Origin: Brachyhypopomus gauderio
Lineage: Eukaryota; Chordata; Actinopteri; Gymnotiformes; Hypopomidae
Assembly (NCBI RefSeq): GCF_052324685.1
Contig: NC_135214.1
Span: 1,630,317-1,694,316 of the forward strand
DNA: 64,000 nt
Direction of reading: 5' to 3'
This document shows, one piece after another, positions 24,854 to 50,434 of this stretch (position 1 is its first letter; each line of letters begins with the position of its first letter). The notes beneath the pieces were generated by a model. The model ran no database searches. It was not told the origin of the DNA and was given only the letters and a program-made list of their open reading frames with translations. The position numbers and the translations under genes are program-made.

Positions 24854-25892
24854 TCATGGGTATATAAGGGTGTGTGTTTCCCATCTCCGTGTCCGTTTGA
24901 TGAGCTTGTTCTACATCCTGAAGCCGTTCGATCATCCGTGTCCCCTCACAGGTCCACACGCTTTCACACGCTTACACGTGACACGAAGCTTCCAGTCAGC
25001 GGCACGTCACGGCCCTGCTCGGCCTCCCTTAAACGGCCGCGGCACGCACACACACACACACACGTTCCGGGTCGTGTGAGAGCCCGTCATGAATCATTCA
25101 CGGCGTCTATTCTCAGTGTAAGCGGAGACGGGGCCCGGGTGTCTCGTTTCCCACGGCAGCTCCGCAGACGGGCCGTGTCAGCACCGGGCCGGGCTCCCGC
25201 ACACACAGCCCTCACCAGCCAGCGCGCCTCTGCTCCGGGCCTCAAATGCCACCCGGGTCACACCTCTCCTCCCTTCGCCTTCACTCTCAGTTACACTTTT
25301 TCCCCCCCGTATCACCACTTCAGCCTCCATGTCCCAGTCTCTCCAGACCAGACCCCCCCCCCCCCCCCCCACGGGCCCTGGACTCTGGTGTCACTCAGAT
25401 GCAGCATCAGCACAAGGCTGGCCTCCCCGTCCGCTGGGCAGTGCTGTGTTACATAAGCGGGGCCAGGCCGACTGGCCTTACAGCTCCACACCGGCCCTGG
25501 AGCCCCTGGACGTAACTATGTGCCCAGGCAGCAGGGCTGGAAGTTCCCCAGCTAAATATACCTTCACATTCTGGCCCTGGTGCCCGGAGCAGCCCAGGAG
25601 GGCCGTGGCAGAGCAGGGTGCTGGTCTTCTCCTGCCTCCACGCACCTTCAACCACTTTACAGCACTGCACAGCGCAGTCTGATGTCCCTTCACAGCTCGA
25701 CCTTTTCACCCCTGTCCCGAACTCGCACGTCTGTTTCTAGACAGGTCTCTGATCTAGACCTCCCTGATCTAGAAGACCGCACAGATATGGTAGCTGGTTG
25801 TGGGGTACAGAGTGCATCTCCGTGCATGCGAGATGTTGACCTTGTCCTAGGACTCGGACTAACCCCTTGAAAACATCTCCTGCTCGTTCCAG
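24286..25892 (+). other. non-coding, microsatellite-bearing intron sequence
   Basis: Contains a (TG)n tract at 24789-24850, a short (CA)n at 25047-25063 and a C-run near 25352-25370. Long ORFs cross it only because stop codons are rare in the repeats. I found no cask exon here; the SH3-GK linker exon expected before 25893 is absent, so earlier exons lie left of the window or across the array. Confidence 0.5.
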
Positions 25893-27715
<1,823 letters not shown>

Positions 27716-30700
27716 AACAGTCCGACCCGGCCCAGACGGCGGCCCGGACACCCAGCCTCACAGCGATGCATCTCAGCAAACAAACGGACAACCAATTAAA
27801 TCATCATTCCTTAGGCGGGAAAAAAACAGAACAACAAACAAACAAACAAAAAAAAAAAACGCCTGTTTTTTCAGAAACCTCATTGTACGTGATCTGAAGT
27901 CAGTCCAGTCACAGCCCCTTACAAACCACATACACATATTAAAAAAAATGAAAGTATGATTATTATGTCCTTATAGGTAGGATGCAACATTTTGTAGACT
28001 ATTCATTTAAAGAGACAGTATCATAAATAGCTTCTTTTATCCTATTAGCTCCCAGTCAAGAAATCCTGCTGGTTGTTCTAGTGCTGCTCGGCCTTGGAGA
28101 ACACAAACACACTGCAGCAGTGTCTTCACATGCCTCACTGGGCCCCAACATGGGCCCCAACACGGCTCCCCAACATGGTGCCCAACGCGGCCCCCCAACA
28201 CGGTCCCCAACACGGGCCCCACACTTTAGCAGCCTGTCTCCCTCACAGCAGTCCACCAGCCCCCAGATACTGTCTCTCTAAAGAGATACATACATAAATG
28301 TTTTAGTGATGTCATGCATGTGAAGGTTTGGAGGTTTACATGCTGTCGGTGTTCCCGGTGTCAGACGTCACCCGACGCAGAGAACATTCCATTCGTCTGG
28401 CCGAACTCTTTCAGACCAAGGGAAGCCAGTGGAGTTTGATGACAGAAGACCTATGCACATCCTTTGGGCACGCGGGGACATTTTTGGGCAACTTTCTAAA
28501 CAACTTTCTACCGACCATGTAACAAGATGTTAGTGGTCTCAATTTGTCGTAAGATCATGGGGTATGAGGATAAAAAAACAAGCAAAAAAAAAAAAAAAAA
28601 ACACTCAAACTATATTGGGGTTTGCCATTTCAGAAATGTGTTGTCAGAAAGTATTAATGTTTTACCTGAGATAAATCAAAAGGAGAAAACTAATTCCAGA
28701 TTTTTATTCTGTGTAACTGCTTTGAACCGAGGTGCACGCTCTCATTTTGCAAAGCGAACTGTGTTGCAAAAGACGCCTGGACTGTGCGTCTGAATGACTG
28801 TGTGTATGACCAGCCATTTCCTCGAGACTGCCCTGTGTGAATTCCTCTGCTGAGGGCCAAGCTGCCCGTCAGCATGAACAGTTTTTTAAATACATTTCCT
28901 TTTCTGTGGTGAAGCTCTGTGGTGGTGTCTGCTCTGTGCTTTGCGTTGGCGGAGGTCCAGGAGATGGAGATATTTTGCTCCTGTGGCCTTTTTCTCTCTC
29001 ATGTTCCCCCTGAAGCTGTGGTAGGTCACACCCTGCTTACACGTCTGAGCAACTACAAGTGGAATCTGCTCAGGTGTGTGTGGGTGGCAGGAGACCCCGG
29101 CGTAAGTGAAGGTGCGCCGTATATACACGGGTGTGTGGTTAGTGTGTGAGCGGAGTGGAAAGGCAGATGATTCTTCTGTTCTGTGTTCAAATAATTCTGG
29201 AGTCAGTCCGTTCCACGTTCATCACACTCCACTCCAGCTTTTCTTATTCCCAGCGCTAAGTCGCTCCTCTGTGCTCTGCAGTCTCTCCACTCCAACTCTG
29301 CTGTGTGTGTGTGTGGAGGGGGGAGGGTGCTTTGACAGTTATGTACTGACAGGGTAAGCTCCCTTTCAGCTCAGACACACACACCAAATGTTGGCAGCTC
29401 AGTTCTGTGTGTGTGTGGGGGGGGGGGGGGGGTATTGGGTCACTGACTGTACAAACAGCAGGCATGAGCAACCTCTGTTGAGGACTGTCAAGCTACACTA
29501 GAAGTTAGGACATCCCAACCTCTAATGAAAACGTAAAGGGGAAACTAAAGGAACTATTTAATATTAGGTTGTTAAGAGTTCAGGCGTATGGAGAATTGGC
29601 ATCACGTTCAAGCCAAACGGTTCTGCTGTGATCAGGTAAGGTCAAAACGGCAAAGCACCCGTGTCCTCTTCCTCCTGCACCCCTCAGCCACAGGACAGAA
29701 ATCAGGGCCTTCTATTACCCTGAGCCACCCCTCTAACGGTCATTAGATGCGGGGTTCTGTGCTCTGACCCCCCATAAACCAGCTGCCAGCACTTTTTACC
29801 CACTGACATTAGGTTCACTCTGTCTGGCCAGTGCAGTTCTGGCCTACTGGCTCTGAAATACAGCACTTACACGTCCGCGTGGTGCTGCCCTCACAAGACC
29901 GTGCCATTTGTTATCATTTAATTCAAGTATAAAAGCTGAATGAAGACCAGACTGTCCTAGTTTCAGTGCTGGGGCATCACTGCCTGTAAAATGCCTTCTT
30001 TATTAATTCAGCAATGGTTTACACAGCAGCTCACTAACTAGTGACCATTGTACGTGGATGTAGGCCTATACATGTCACAACTGACCTGAGAACATGATTC
30101 TTAACAACTATCACTATAGTGATCTATAGTGTATGTTTCATGCTAACTTCAATGCTAACCACACAACTGGTATGTTGGGTGCTGCACTGTGTAGACCTCA
30201 CCACCCCACATCTAAGTATTAGGCTATGCCGATCCGGTCTACGAGGCTGATTGATTATCTGATCGCAGATTACCCGATGGATTAATCACCCAAGATGGTC
30301 ACAGTTCAGAGTATAAACGCACATCGGATTGGTGCTGGACACGCTTTATTGAACAGAACCTAGCGAGGTTCAGTGTGGGAATAACAATATATATATATAA
30401 CAACTGGACATCTGACCCCACGGTGACATAATTATTTGCACATTACGTGTTCCAGGATGTCTAGATATGGTCCAGGATGTCTAGATACGGTCCAGGATGT
30501 CCTTTGACACACAAGAAAAATAAATACCAAAGCTGTGTGTTCGTGGAAAACACTGCTAGATGGAGCTCGCTGTAGCCCTGCTTGCAGGATGGAATGATGT
30601 TGGGACCCACTGCGTTAAGTACTGGGGGTCCATCTGGTAGTGTACAGCCGTACAGTGGCAGTAGTAAAGTCAGGACATTTGGTTCAGCTTGAAGAGCAGA

Positions 30701-32167
30701 GTGCTGCTAAGCTTAGCATTAAAAGATTAATGCATTTATTACAACCACACACACACAGTTACTCAGCTGAAACATTATAGGAGCAGCATGCATGTAACTC
30801 TATCTGCTACAGGCAGCGGCAGGAATTTCATGAAACATCACTGCTCGAATTATATAACGGAGCAAAGCATGAAGCTGTTTGAGGTGCACGTGTTGAAACA
30901 TCTGTGTGTATAGTTGAGTTTAAATGCTACACCTGCAACTACTTGTCCACTTAAAAACTTTGTTTAAAGTACAGGTCAAATATTTATGCAAATAGTTCTA
31001 GGCTACTGTCTAAATATATATATTTTATAATGTCTATGGGTGCAATGAATAATTGACTGATCGACGTCCAGTGATTGGGGATAGTGGTAATTTAATCCAC
31101 AGGTATCAGGGCAAAACAAAAGGACATTCTGGGAATGGGGTAGGTAGTGAAATATCTCCTAACAGCGGGGTAGCAGCTTAATTGAAAACGTTCTCCGCTT
31201 CTCTGCTAAGATGTTTTTCTTATTGCACAAATTTCTAAATTGCAAAAACATTTACAACTCTACGCATGCCCAAAATGTACTGCAGGTGAATACATTTGAA
31301 TGATTTATGGGTTTGTTCAGTCTCGTTCGAACTTGTCTTTTGGGGCACAACACCGGCCCTAATGATCAGCCCTTTATTAATCACCTTATAGGGGGACTAT
31401 GTTTACATTAGGACACATTTCTGCATGTATTTCACTGTCTACACAGCATTCTGGAAGGGGAGAAATGGTGGAATGGAGTAGAAAATGACTTAAAAGAGTA
31501 ACTTAGAGTAATGTGACTCTTCTGCCTGATGGATGTCTTCACCCATGAAATGTGGTGTGGAGTGGAGCTGTGTCTACATCACAGCATGATCTCAGCTGGC
31601 CGTCGGGCTGGGGTGTCAATGGGAGATCTACTGTCTTGTTCTTTTATATTGCTGCTGCTATTTTGCTGATGCTTGGCTTTAAAAAATTTGACAGAAAAAT
31701 GTGAAAGGAATTTTTTTGTTATCGTTTTAGCGGCAGGAACGTTATTTGAATGAAATATTGCCTCTATTGTTAGCTAGGACATGTCCACAACAAGCCCGAG
31801 CTATGTTTAAAAGCAGATAGTTAAATAAGATCCACAGAGTAATTATGCAACCCACAATCCAAATCAAGTAATCCCTTCCACAGTGGACAGATTACTCTGT
31901 AATAGTCCTAATAATGATTTCTGGTTCCTGTATTTATCCCTTCACTTTCCATATATTGTATAGTGTAGTATGCTACTTGTATGTTGTAAAAAAAATTCCA
32001 TATAATGTAAAAGGTTTTTTTTTTTCTTTTCTTTTTCCAAACAAAATCTTAATTCGTCAGTTCTGCGGCAGATATATCCTCATGTTGATGAGTCACACAG
32101 TCTCCCTCTCTAGAATAACTCGGTGCACCAAGCTTTCGGGGGCGGCAGAGTTGAACAGAGAGCCTGT
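27716..32167 (+). other. cask 3' UTR and cask-nyx intergenic interval
   Basis: No protein-coding segment is recognisable. Visible items are an A-rich run at 27829-27860, short CCCCAACACGG-like repeats at 28140-28215, a poly-A run at 28580-28601, a G-run at 29416-29432, and three copies of GTCCAGGATGTCTAGATA-like sequence at 30450-30500. An AATAAA at 30519-30524 could serve as a distal cask poly(A) signal, which would make the 3' UTR about 2.8 kb. The gene pair is convergent, so nyx 3' UTR may occupy the right end. Confidence 0.4.
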
Positions 32168-33528
32168 CTAGACTCGGCTGTAGAACAGGCATGCCAGCAG
32201 TAGTGTGAGGCAGGTGCTGGGAGCCCTGCAGGCAGCAGAGACACGGTGGTCCTCCGCCCCCACCTGTGTGCCGTTCCTCAGCTCCTCCGTAGAGTTCACC
32301 GTCTCCTCCCTCAGCTCCCGCTGCAGGAGCTTGGAGAGCAGCATGTTGAACTTGTTCTCCGTGGTGGGGTAGTCCGGGAGCGCCGTCGTCAGGTTGAGCT
32401 CGGCCGGGTCCACGCAGGTGCCGTTTAGGCGGGTGTAGACCACTTCACTCAGGTCCAGACCGGCTACCGAAGACGGGGACGCACATGGGATGTCCCTCAC
32501 CAGCCGGTAGTTGTCCATCCACTCCTTCAGCCACTCCAGATCACAGCTGCACTCCCAGGGGTTGCGGAACAGATACAGGTGCCCGATAAAGTAGATGGGC
32601 TGGAAGACGTTGAAGGGCAGAGTGCTCAGGTTGTTGCTGTTGAGATGCAGCGTCACGAGGCTGGTCAGGTTCTCGAAGGCGCCCTCCTCGATGAAGGAAA
32701 TACAGTTCCTGTCCAAGTAGAGAACCTCCAGCTCCACCATGTCACTGAACCAGCTCCTGGAGATATTGGTGAGAAGGTTTCCACCCACGTTCAACATCTT
32801 TAGACGACTGAGGCCCTTGAAAGATTTTGGCGGCAAGTCGACCAACAGATTGTCGTTCAGGTAGAAGTTCTCCAGCTGACGCAGATCCTTAAAAGCCTCG
32901 TCGTGGATGACGCTGATTCGGTTCTCCTGGAGGTTGAGATATCGGAGGCTGCTGAGGCCCACCAGAGAGTTGTAGGCCACCGCCTCGATCTTGTTGCGCT
33001 CCAGGTAAACGTGCGTGAGGTTCTCCATCCCTCGTATGGCGACTGGAACGCGCCTGAAATGGTTGTGGAAGCAGAGAAGTTCCCTCATGGCGATCTGCTC
33101 CACGAAGATGCGCTCGGGCACGCTGAAGAGGTTGCAATCGGAGAGGTCCAGGCGTACGAGGCTCTTGAGCGAGGTGAAGGTCCTGGTGTGGAGGTAGCGG
33201 ATGTACTCGTTGTGAGCCATCTTGAGCTCCATGAGGTTGGGCAGGCCTTTGAAAGCGCCGGGCGTGATGAAGGAGATGTTGTTGTGGTTCAGGGAGAGCG
33301 ACTTCAGGGAGGGCAGGGTTCCGAACGCTCGCTCGGCCAAGAACTTAAGGTTGTTCTTCTCCAGGTTAATGGAGGAGGCCTCGCAGGGAAACTCGTTGGG
33401 CAGCTGGACCATGTTGGCGCGGTCACACAGCACGGTGCAGCTCTTCTCCGCCGTGCACATGCATCTGGGCGGGCAGGAGCGGGCACACGCCCACAGCGCC
33501 GCCCCGGGGGGCACACCCAGGAGACACA
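32168..33528 (-). CDS. nyx: nyctalopin, main coding exon
   Basis: Nyctalopin is a small leucine-rich repeat protein of retinal ON-bipolar cell dendrites, needed to place TRPM1 in the mGluR6 cascade; human NYX loss causes congenital stationary night blindness. The exon encodes the cysteine cap (CARSCPPRCMCTAEKSC), about eleven LRRs with hallmark stretches such as ERAFGTLPSLKSLSLNHNNI, ITPGAFKGLPNLMEL and LLYLDR-like VLYLDRNCISFIEEGAF, then the C-terminal cap FLFRNPW-like YLFRNPWECSCDLEWL and PCASPSSVAGLDLSEV. The tail has N-glycosylation sites (NLTT, NSTE) and a hydrophobic end (CLTLLLACLFYSRV) that suits a GPI signal. An ORF continues to ATG at 33583 only by reading through a 28-base C tract as polyproline. 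An AG directly after that tract suggests the real exon begins at 33528 and that the signal peptide lies in an upstream exon I did not find. Confidence 0.93.
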
Positions 33529-33530
33529 CT

Positions 33531-33558
33531 GGGGGGGGGGGGGGGGGGGGGGGGGGGG
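33531..33558 (-). promoter_or_regulatory. nyx: 28-base poly-C tract and nyx splice acceptor
   Basis: On the - strand 28 cytosines are followed directly by AG (complement at 33529-33530) and then codons for the pre-LRR part of nyctalopin. Human NYX has an intron between its signal peptide exon and the LRR exon at about this place (established knowledge), so this reads as an extreme polypyrimidine tract. The alternative is a single-exon gene starting at 33583 with nine prolines after MAPWKALLS, which makes a poor signal peptide. Confidence 0.6.
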
Positions 33559-33583
33559 AGAGAAGAGCTTTCCATGGTGCCAT

Positions 33584-35500
33584 CTTACGTATGCTCTTAG
33601 CTTTCAGATGAATCGGCTGGTGTTTATCTTTTTTGTTTGTTTGTTTTGAGTGAGACAGAAAGAGAATGAGTGAAATATGAATTGTTAAATAGAAGCCCTG
33701 CTGTTCGTCACGTTAATATTTTATGGAGCCGTTATTAATGATTGACCAAATTAGAATGGAAAGCAAACGAATTTAGAAACACACTTCAGCAGGCTCATAA
33801 AAAATTATGAATTATAGAAATCAAACAAAAACTGTTAGATAGAGAAGCCTGGGGCGGCATTTCTCATGACTGCAGTGACCGTTGACTAACCGCTTCAGTA
33901 TTGTGCATTATACCAGGCATGTTAGTAGTGTTGGATAAATTACTCTCATGTAAGTCTCAATTATTATAATTACGCAGGACTAAAATATCTAGTCGCCATA
34001 GCATAGTTACTTGTTAAAGGGGTTTTGATTTCTCCCTCGACAAGCATGAGAAGATTAAACAGGTTGAGTGTTAGCAGGAACTGTTTAATGTAGCGAGAGA
34101 ATAGCAGCAGCTTCTCATCTGAGGTAAAAGGCAGATTAAAGCTTTCCCAAGCACAATCTTTGAACCTGTATAGCACTTTCTATACTTTTTCTATACAATT
34201 CCATAAAATATTCTATACAATTAAATTATATACAATTTCTATATAGCATTTTTTATACACTAATGCTTCATTGTTTAAAGTAAATCACTGAATCACATGA
34301 GCTAACATTCATTGTGGTTTACTGCCAGTCTCATTACTTTCATTTTCATCAAAGAATTTTGAGTCGTACTAGTAGAATTCAAAGACCTGCTGTTCTTACC
34401 AGTTGTAAGAATGAGAAACATGACGAGTCCTTTTCACTTGTGGCATGTCAGAGTTAAATGTCTGAAAAGCAGAATGAGTCATTTTTTCATTTCATCGGTT
34501 ATAAGCACAATATGATAGTGTTTGGTTCAATATATATTTATGTTTCTACAATGACAAAGGTAAATCTGACCACTGCTATTTCATCACACAAAAAGCTTAC
34601 AAATATTAATATATTACACTTACCTGCTCATGAGCCCATATCCACCCAAAATGAAAACTTGTAAAACCACATCCATGACTGCCATATCATACCGTCAATA
34701 CCGTGTGGCCAAGTGAGTATCTAAATGGACTCAAAGCTCCTATAGTTGAGATGATGTGTGTGTGTGTGTGTGTGTGTGTGTCACAGCTACACTCCATTTC
34801 CAAAAGCCATCAGTTAATGGCAGAAAAATCCCCTGGCAGGCTGTGGGATTACAGCAGTCATACGCAGGCCTGTGTGGTGCACAGATTACATGCTGCAATC
34901 TTCTTACACCATCCAGTAGACTGTGGCTATGTGGCACCACAGCAAACTTTTCAGGACACCTTAACAGCTGCTGAGAATCTATTAACGCCCTCATTAAAGT
35001 TGTTACTGCTCTGGCCCACGTGCCTCCTGATTTTGTGAGCCGAGGTTTAGTGGTCTGGAGGCCCAAGAGGGCCAGAGCTGAGATCTACTGGTAATGTCTG
35101 TTCATTGTTTTACCTTGAGGAAAATGGCAGAATACCTAAACTACTTTCTGATAATTACTTGGAAATGTAAAAAATAATAGTATAAACATATCATTCATAA
35201 CAATATCCTAACAGCAGCAGGATAACTATTCAAAGTGCAAGATGCTGGTAGTATCATTTACAGCATTAATTACTATGAGCAATAAAAACCAGGTAAGCAA
35301 TAACTAGTTGTCAGCCATCCAAATTTGTCTGATTCCATTTCACTAACGTTGGAAAACGTTTCTGAAGTGTGATCACATCCTTAGGGCACAGTAACTGAGC
35401 ATGTAGTTACAACCTGTACTGAACAAATTATGAAGAAAAAAAAAAAACACTGAAAATGATCAAAGATTCTAGATCAGGTTAAAGAAGCATATACCAAGTC
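33584..35500 (-). other. nyx upstream sequence / gap before ddx3x 3' end
   Basis: AT-rich, with a (TG)n tract near 34755-34781. The 5' exon or exons of nyx, including the signal peptide, should lie somewhere between here and the ddx3x 3' end, but I could not pick one with confidence. Confidence 0.3.
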
Positions 35501-38500
35501 CTCTTCAGAAACTGGTGAGGATCAACAAATGACACCTCCAGTCTAGTTTGGATACATTTTCTTTATTTACTTTTTTTTTTCCTTTTTGAATAACAATTAG
35601 CACAAACTTGTAGTGACCAAAGTGTTAAATCAAAATGACCATTTTACATTCTGCAGCGTAGCCACCATTCACTTGGACAGTTCTACACTCACTCTTCTCC
35701 ACAGCCCCAGTCACACCAGACAAGAGCTGTTGGCGAAGGGTCAAAGAAAAGTTGTGTTCAAAAATTTGAATTCATTTAAGCACAAGCCTTTAGAGTCTAA
35801 TTGTATTTAGATATGATAGACATGTCCACACTTTTCACTGGTATACATTTTATTTTTAGTTAGTAGTTTAAGTTGCAAATAAGACAAGGGACAATGGGCT
35901 CAGGAAAGAATGAATTTATATATTGTAAACAAATGTGAGCCAATCGAATTTCAAACTTCAGCAGGTTTTAGCCACACGATTAACAGCTGCTACATGTTTT
36001 CTCCAAATTTTATGCTACATTGAACACTTTAGAAAACATGCTTTGTTTTTGTATTTGAATTACCATTTCAAACTTTTATTTTGGTAAAATCATACAATAA
36101 ATGCACAGCTGAGTCTTCTCATGCAGTGCATAGCTTCTACACTACTACATAAAGCAAATACTAAATCTAAAGTGCTCTGGGTTGCTCTCAGGAAAGCTAG
36201 CAAGTGATACGCTTCCTTCCATTTCTGCAAGATATGAATTCAATGTTGCAAATGCACAGTAAGACTTATTGCTAGCAATATCACTTGCTAAGTGCTCCTC
36301 AGAGCCCCGGACCCAGAGGCACCGTATATGCAAATGCAACAATACAGAAGAACCACATGTTTAAGATTGCCATGTGCCAGACATTCACTGAAACAAAAAA
36401 CCTTAAACAGAACAAAATCCAATTCTAAAGAAAACAAATGCACACATCTGGAGAAACTGGACATTTTTTGCATTGATACATTTAAGAAATTGTTAGGTCA
36501 TTTGAACATTTTATTCCAAACCTTGGCATGTTATTATTCCCCATTAATAATTTTGAGAGCCAATTAGAAACGTGATAGAAATATGGCCTATAGGCCTTCA
36601 ACAGCTGTGGATACTGACTGAGTCCAATATGTCTGAAACATTAAAAAGCTCACACTACCCCGAAGTCGAAGTATAGAAATTTCACGCACACAGGTGACAT
36701 TCAACATTCAAGTGCCAGTGTTTTTGTACTGTCTTTTGGTCAAGTTTCTTGAAACTTTCAAAGAATCACTTTGAGGCTTATAAAAATAAATATTTCTCAA
36801 AAAATGCTTAATAAATTACACAAAACTAGCAGCAAAAGTAGAATCTAGAAATCTGTGTGCAAATAGCTAAATTCCCCCACTGCTGATCCCCCTGGTCCCA
36901 AATAAATCCTGGTAAATATTGAGATCCCTTCCCCTTTTGTAAACAAGCTGCGTTTCTCTCTCCCCCATCACATGTGGAAGCTTGAGGACACGTACTCAAG
37001 ACAGTTATATAAAACTCTAGATGTGCAATAAAATAACTCTGTAAAACTTGATGGGCACAACGTACACGGGCCTAGACCTAACTTAAGTAGCACCATTCAT
37101 CTTTTAAGTTCTCGATACAGTCAGTGCATCCGCTTGAATTCATCATTTTCTTAAAAAATGTCAAGGCACAACACACTTGAGAAGAAAATCTATTGCACTT
37201 AAGTTAAATGCCTTTTCCCCCCTCTCTAAGGCTTCCTTCCTCTTTAAAGGAAGCAGAAAGCTGGCTCCCAGGCCAGCGGTTAGATTACGTCAGAACAGAT
37301 GAACTCCAGGAGACGACAGCATTAAAATGTACCACAAGGAGGGGAAATCTGGCCTTCAGACACTACACAGGTGATCTTGGCCACCAGGGTGCAGTACGGC
37401 CCGACTGAGCCACGCGCCCAACTCCGAAGACCCAAGCTTATCTGTCAACGCCTCGTGAACGAACACCCTGCGATCTCCAAACACATCTGCCCAGGGAAAA
37501 ATGAGCCATGCCTCCAACGCAGCTTGAAAAGAGAAAATGTTTGTAATAAAGTAAAGCCTGTGACAGAATTTGTCCTCTGTCCTTGACCAAAAAACAAAAC
37601 ACTAGCATGCGTATACAACCAAAGAGGCCATGACATGAGGCACGGCCGCCTTGGTATCATGGTCCACTTGAAGCCATTTTGAACTTTGCCTTCAGGATGG
37701 CAGGCATATTTTTGTTTTTTTTTTTTGGGAAGAAACATTTCTTCAAAACGGTTTCTCAACAATTCACCTCTTTTCCTTCAAAATGTTTCAAGAAAAAAAA
37801 ACAACAAAAAACCCCGCCCACTTACAGTGGCTAGTATGTGGTAACTACTAGCTGCCATAACACTGTCAAGTCAATTAAAAGAAGTGGAGTAACAAGTTCC
37901 AGCACTGTATATTTTTACACGACAAAGTGTAGTTAACACAGAGTGCTCAAACCACTTTGTCATGAATAGTTTTATATCACAACTGGAATGGCCTTTTTGA
38001 AGACTACCATATCCCTTAATAGGTGTCTATCCAGGATAGAGTGAGCAAAACTAAACAAAAAAAAGAACTGTTCCATTCAACAAAGTTGCCACACAGAGGA
38101 ATCACCACGTGAATCCAACATTTCTACGCTGGTTCCATGAGCTGTTAGTTCTCTGGCCAGTATTGTAGGCAACATGATATCCCTGTGACAATTTGAAGTT
38201 CAAATGGAATCGTGACTCACTCAAGCCACGTTATCCCGTTGTTTTGCCAAGGTTTGATTAAGTACAAGCTTTTATATGCCTTTACAACATAAACAAATTG
38301 AGCTCTTGGCCAAGTTCATTCTGTGAAATGAAGAAACAAAATTCCTGTCTAAATTTAAAGGCACAGTACATGAACATATAAATGATCCTCGGTTTCTTGT
38401 TTTGTTTCTACACAAAGAAAAAAAAAAGTGCAGTTGAAAACAGTCCAAGATTCTATATCAAACACATAACTGTCCATCTTGCTTCCTATCTAGAAGGTGA

Positions 38501-38682
38501 CGCTCTGATTCTGCCATGGGACGTTCTCTCTCTCTCCAAGCTCCATTCAGAATGCAGACAGAGGATCACAGCGTGTAATGTACCGCGAGTTCTTAAAGCT
38601 ACACAGGGCGTAGAGTCTGGCTATGTTAACATGTGGTTTCCATTCTGTTAGTTTGGCATGGTGGCCCTCTGCACAGAGACGT
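35501..38682 (-). other. ddx3x: ddx3x 3' UTR (probable)
   Basis: AT-rich sequence right after the ddx3x stop codon, with no coding potential. On the - strand AATAAA occurs as TTTATT at 36075-36080 and 35562-35567, both usable as poly(A) signals, giving a 3' UTR of about 2.6 to 3.1 kb. A long 3' UTR is usual for vertebrate DDX3X. Which site is used is not shown by the sequence. Confidence 0.5.
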
Positions 38683-49315
<10,633 letters not shown>

Positions 49316-49750
49316 AACTAAAGAAAGTGGTGAGGATTTACTCCTTTACACAGAAGGGTTCCTTTGTTAGCGCGCGCCAGCTAGCAGGGTGAGGGATCAC
49401 GGCCAAGTCCGCTTTACCGACGACGTCACTCGTCTCTCCTTTATCTTTGGTCGAGTGTGAACCGAGCCCCAGTTAAGCAAATGTACCAAATGTTTGTTTT
49501 TTTTTTTTGCTTCCCCCCTTTTTTTCCCCCTCGTCGATTCTGCCTAGCGAATAAAAATCGTAAGCCGACGCTACAAAACAGATATCCTAGCTCGCTAAGT
49601 AACTGGACGTCTCGGTTCTGTCGGCCACCTCCACCAGCACCTTGACGTACTGATCTGTTCTGAGAGCGGAATGGAGCCGAGCGAGTCCAAGTCTCGCGAG
49701 ATTTCATTGGTGCCGGCCGCAAACGTCGGCAGTAAATATCGCGAGTGTAT
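49316..49750 (-). promoter_or_regulatory. ddx3x: ddx3x 5' UTR and promoter with TCTCGCGAGA element
   Basis: Immediately upstream of the ddx3x ATG (49313-49315). The perfect palindrome TCTCGCGAGA lies at 49692-49701, an inverted CCAAT (ATTGG) at 49706-49710, and ATCGCGAG at 49738-49745. TCTCGCGAGA is a known vertebrate CpG-island promoter element bound by BANP. The distance of about 380 bases to the ATG fits a TSS near 49450-49680. No TATA box is obvious. The TSS itself is inference. Confidence 0.65.
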
Positions 49751-50430
49751 TCTAGCCAGGAAGTGAAGTGTGATATGGAGAAAAAAAAAAGTTTGGATAT
49801 AATATTGTGTTTAGAATATTTAAAACAATAACAGTATAGTAAATGACAAAATTAATGCTAGTTTTTTATCCTACCACTGTTAATGATATTGAAGATGTAA
49901 ATGCATAACAAGTTCACAAGCCTGATTCACAAAAATCTAAACATCTCTTGCAAATGCACCAGTGTGGGAAGGGTACACAAAACACTGTGTTCATGCTGAA
50001 GTGGATCAATAATTTCTTTATTTTTCAGCAATTTTATTCTATTTTTGTATATGTGTTTGTGTCTCTTGTGGTGGGGCCCCAGAAATATATTTACAATGAT
50101 ATTGTGCTGGGGCCCTTTAAATGTTGTCCTAGTAGCCTAATACTATCTGCTCCCTCAAGGTTCCATTTTGACTCACTTCAAATCACAGATTTAGACTACC
50201 ACACTACCTGGGAAAAGGCTTGATGTCTTTTCAGATGGCAAATATCATAAGCAGAGTTAAACACATTACACTAGCAGGCCACATTGAGAACATGTGCATT
50301 GACTGGTCAGTTTTGTGAGCCAGTGGCCTCATGTTAGACCATGAATATTTCATTTTAAGTTCATACAAGATAAATATTGAATTTACCTATAAAATTAGCC
50401 AGCTCGTGTCTGGACCACAACTATATTGGG
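49751..50430. other. AT-rich gap, nothing recognised
   Basis: Low-complexity AT-rich sequence. The only long ORF (49948-50223) has no recognisable domain. I see no gene. Confidence 0.4.
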
Positions 50431-50434
50431 GGCA

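Noticed and set aside
24551..25456. 301-codon ORF on the + strand before cask exons
   Set aside because: It runs through a (TG)n tract and GC-rich sequence with no family resemblance. CASK sequence only begins at 25893, after a clear acceptor.
32903..33649. 248-codon + strand ORF over nyx
   Set aside because: It is the antisense shadow of the nyctalopin exon, with no independent homology.
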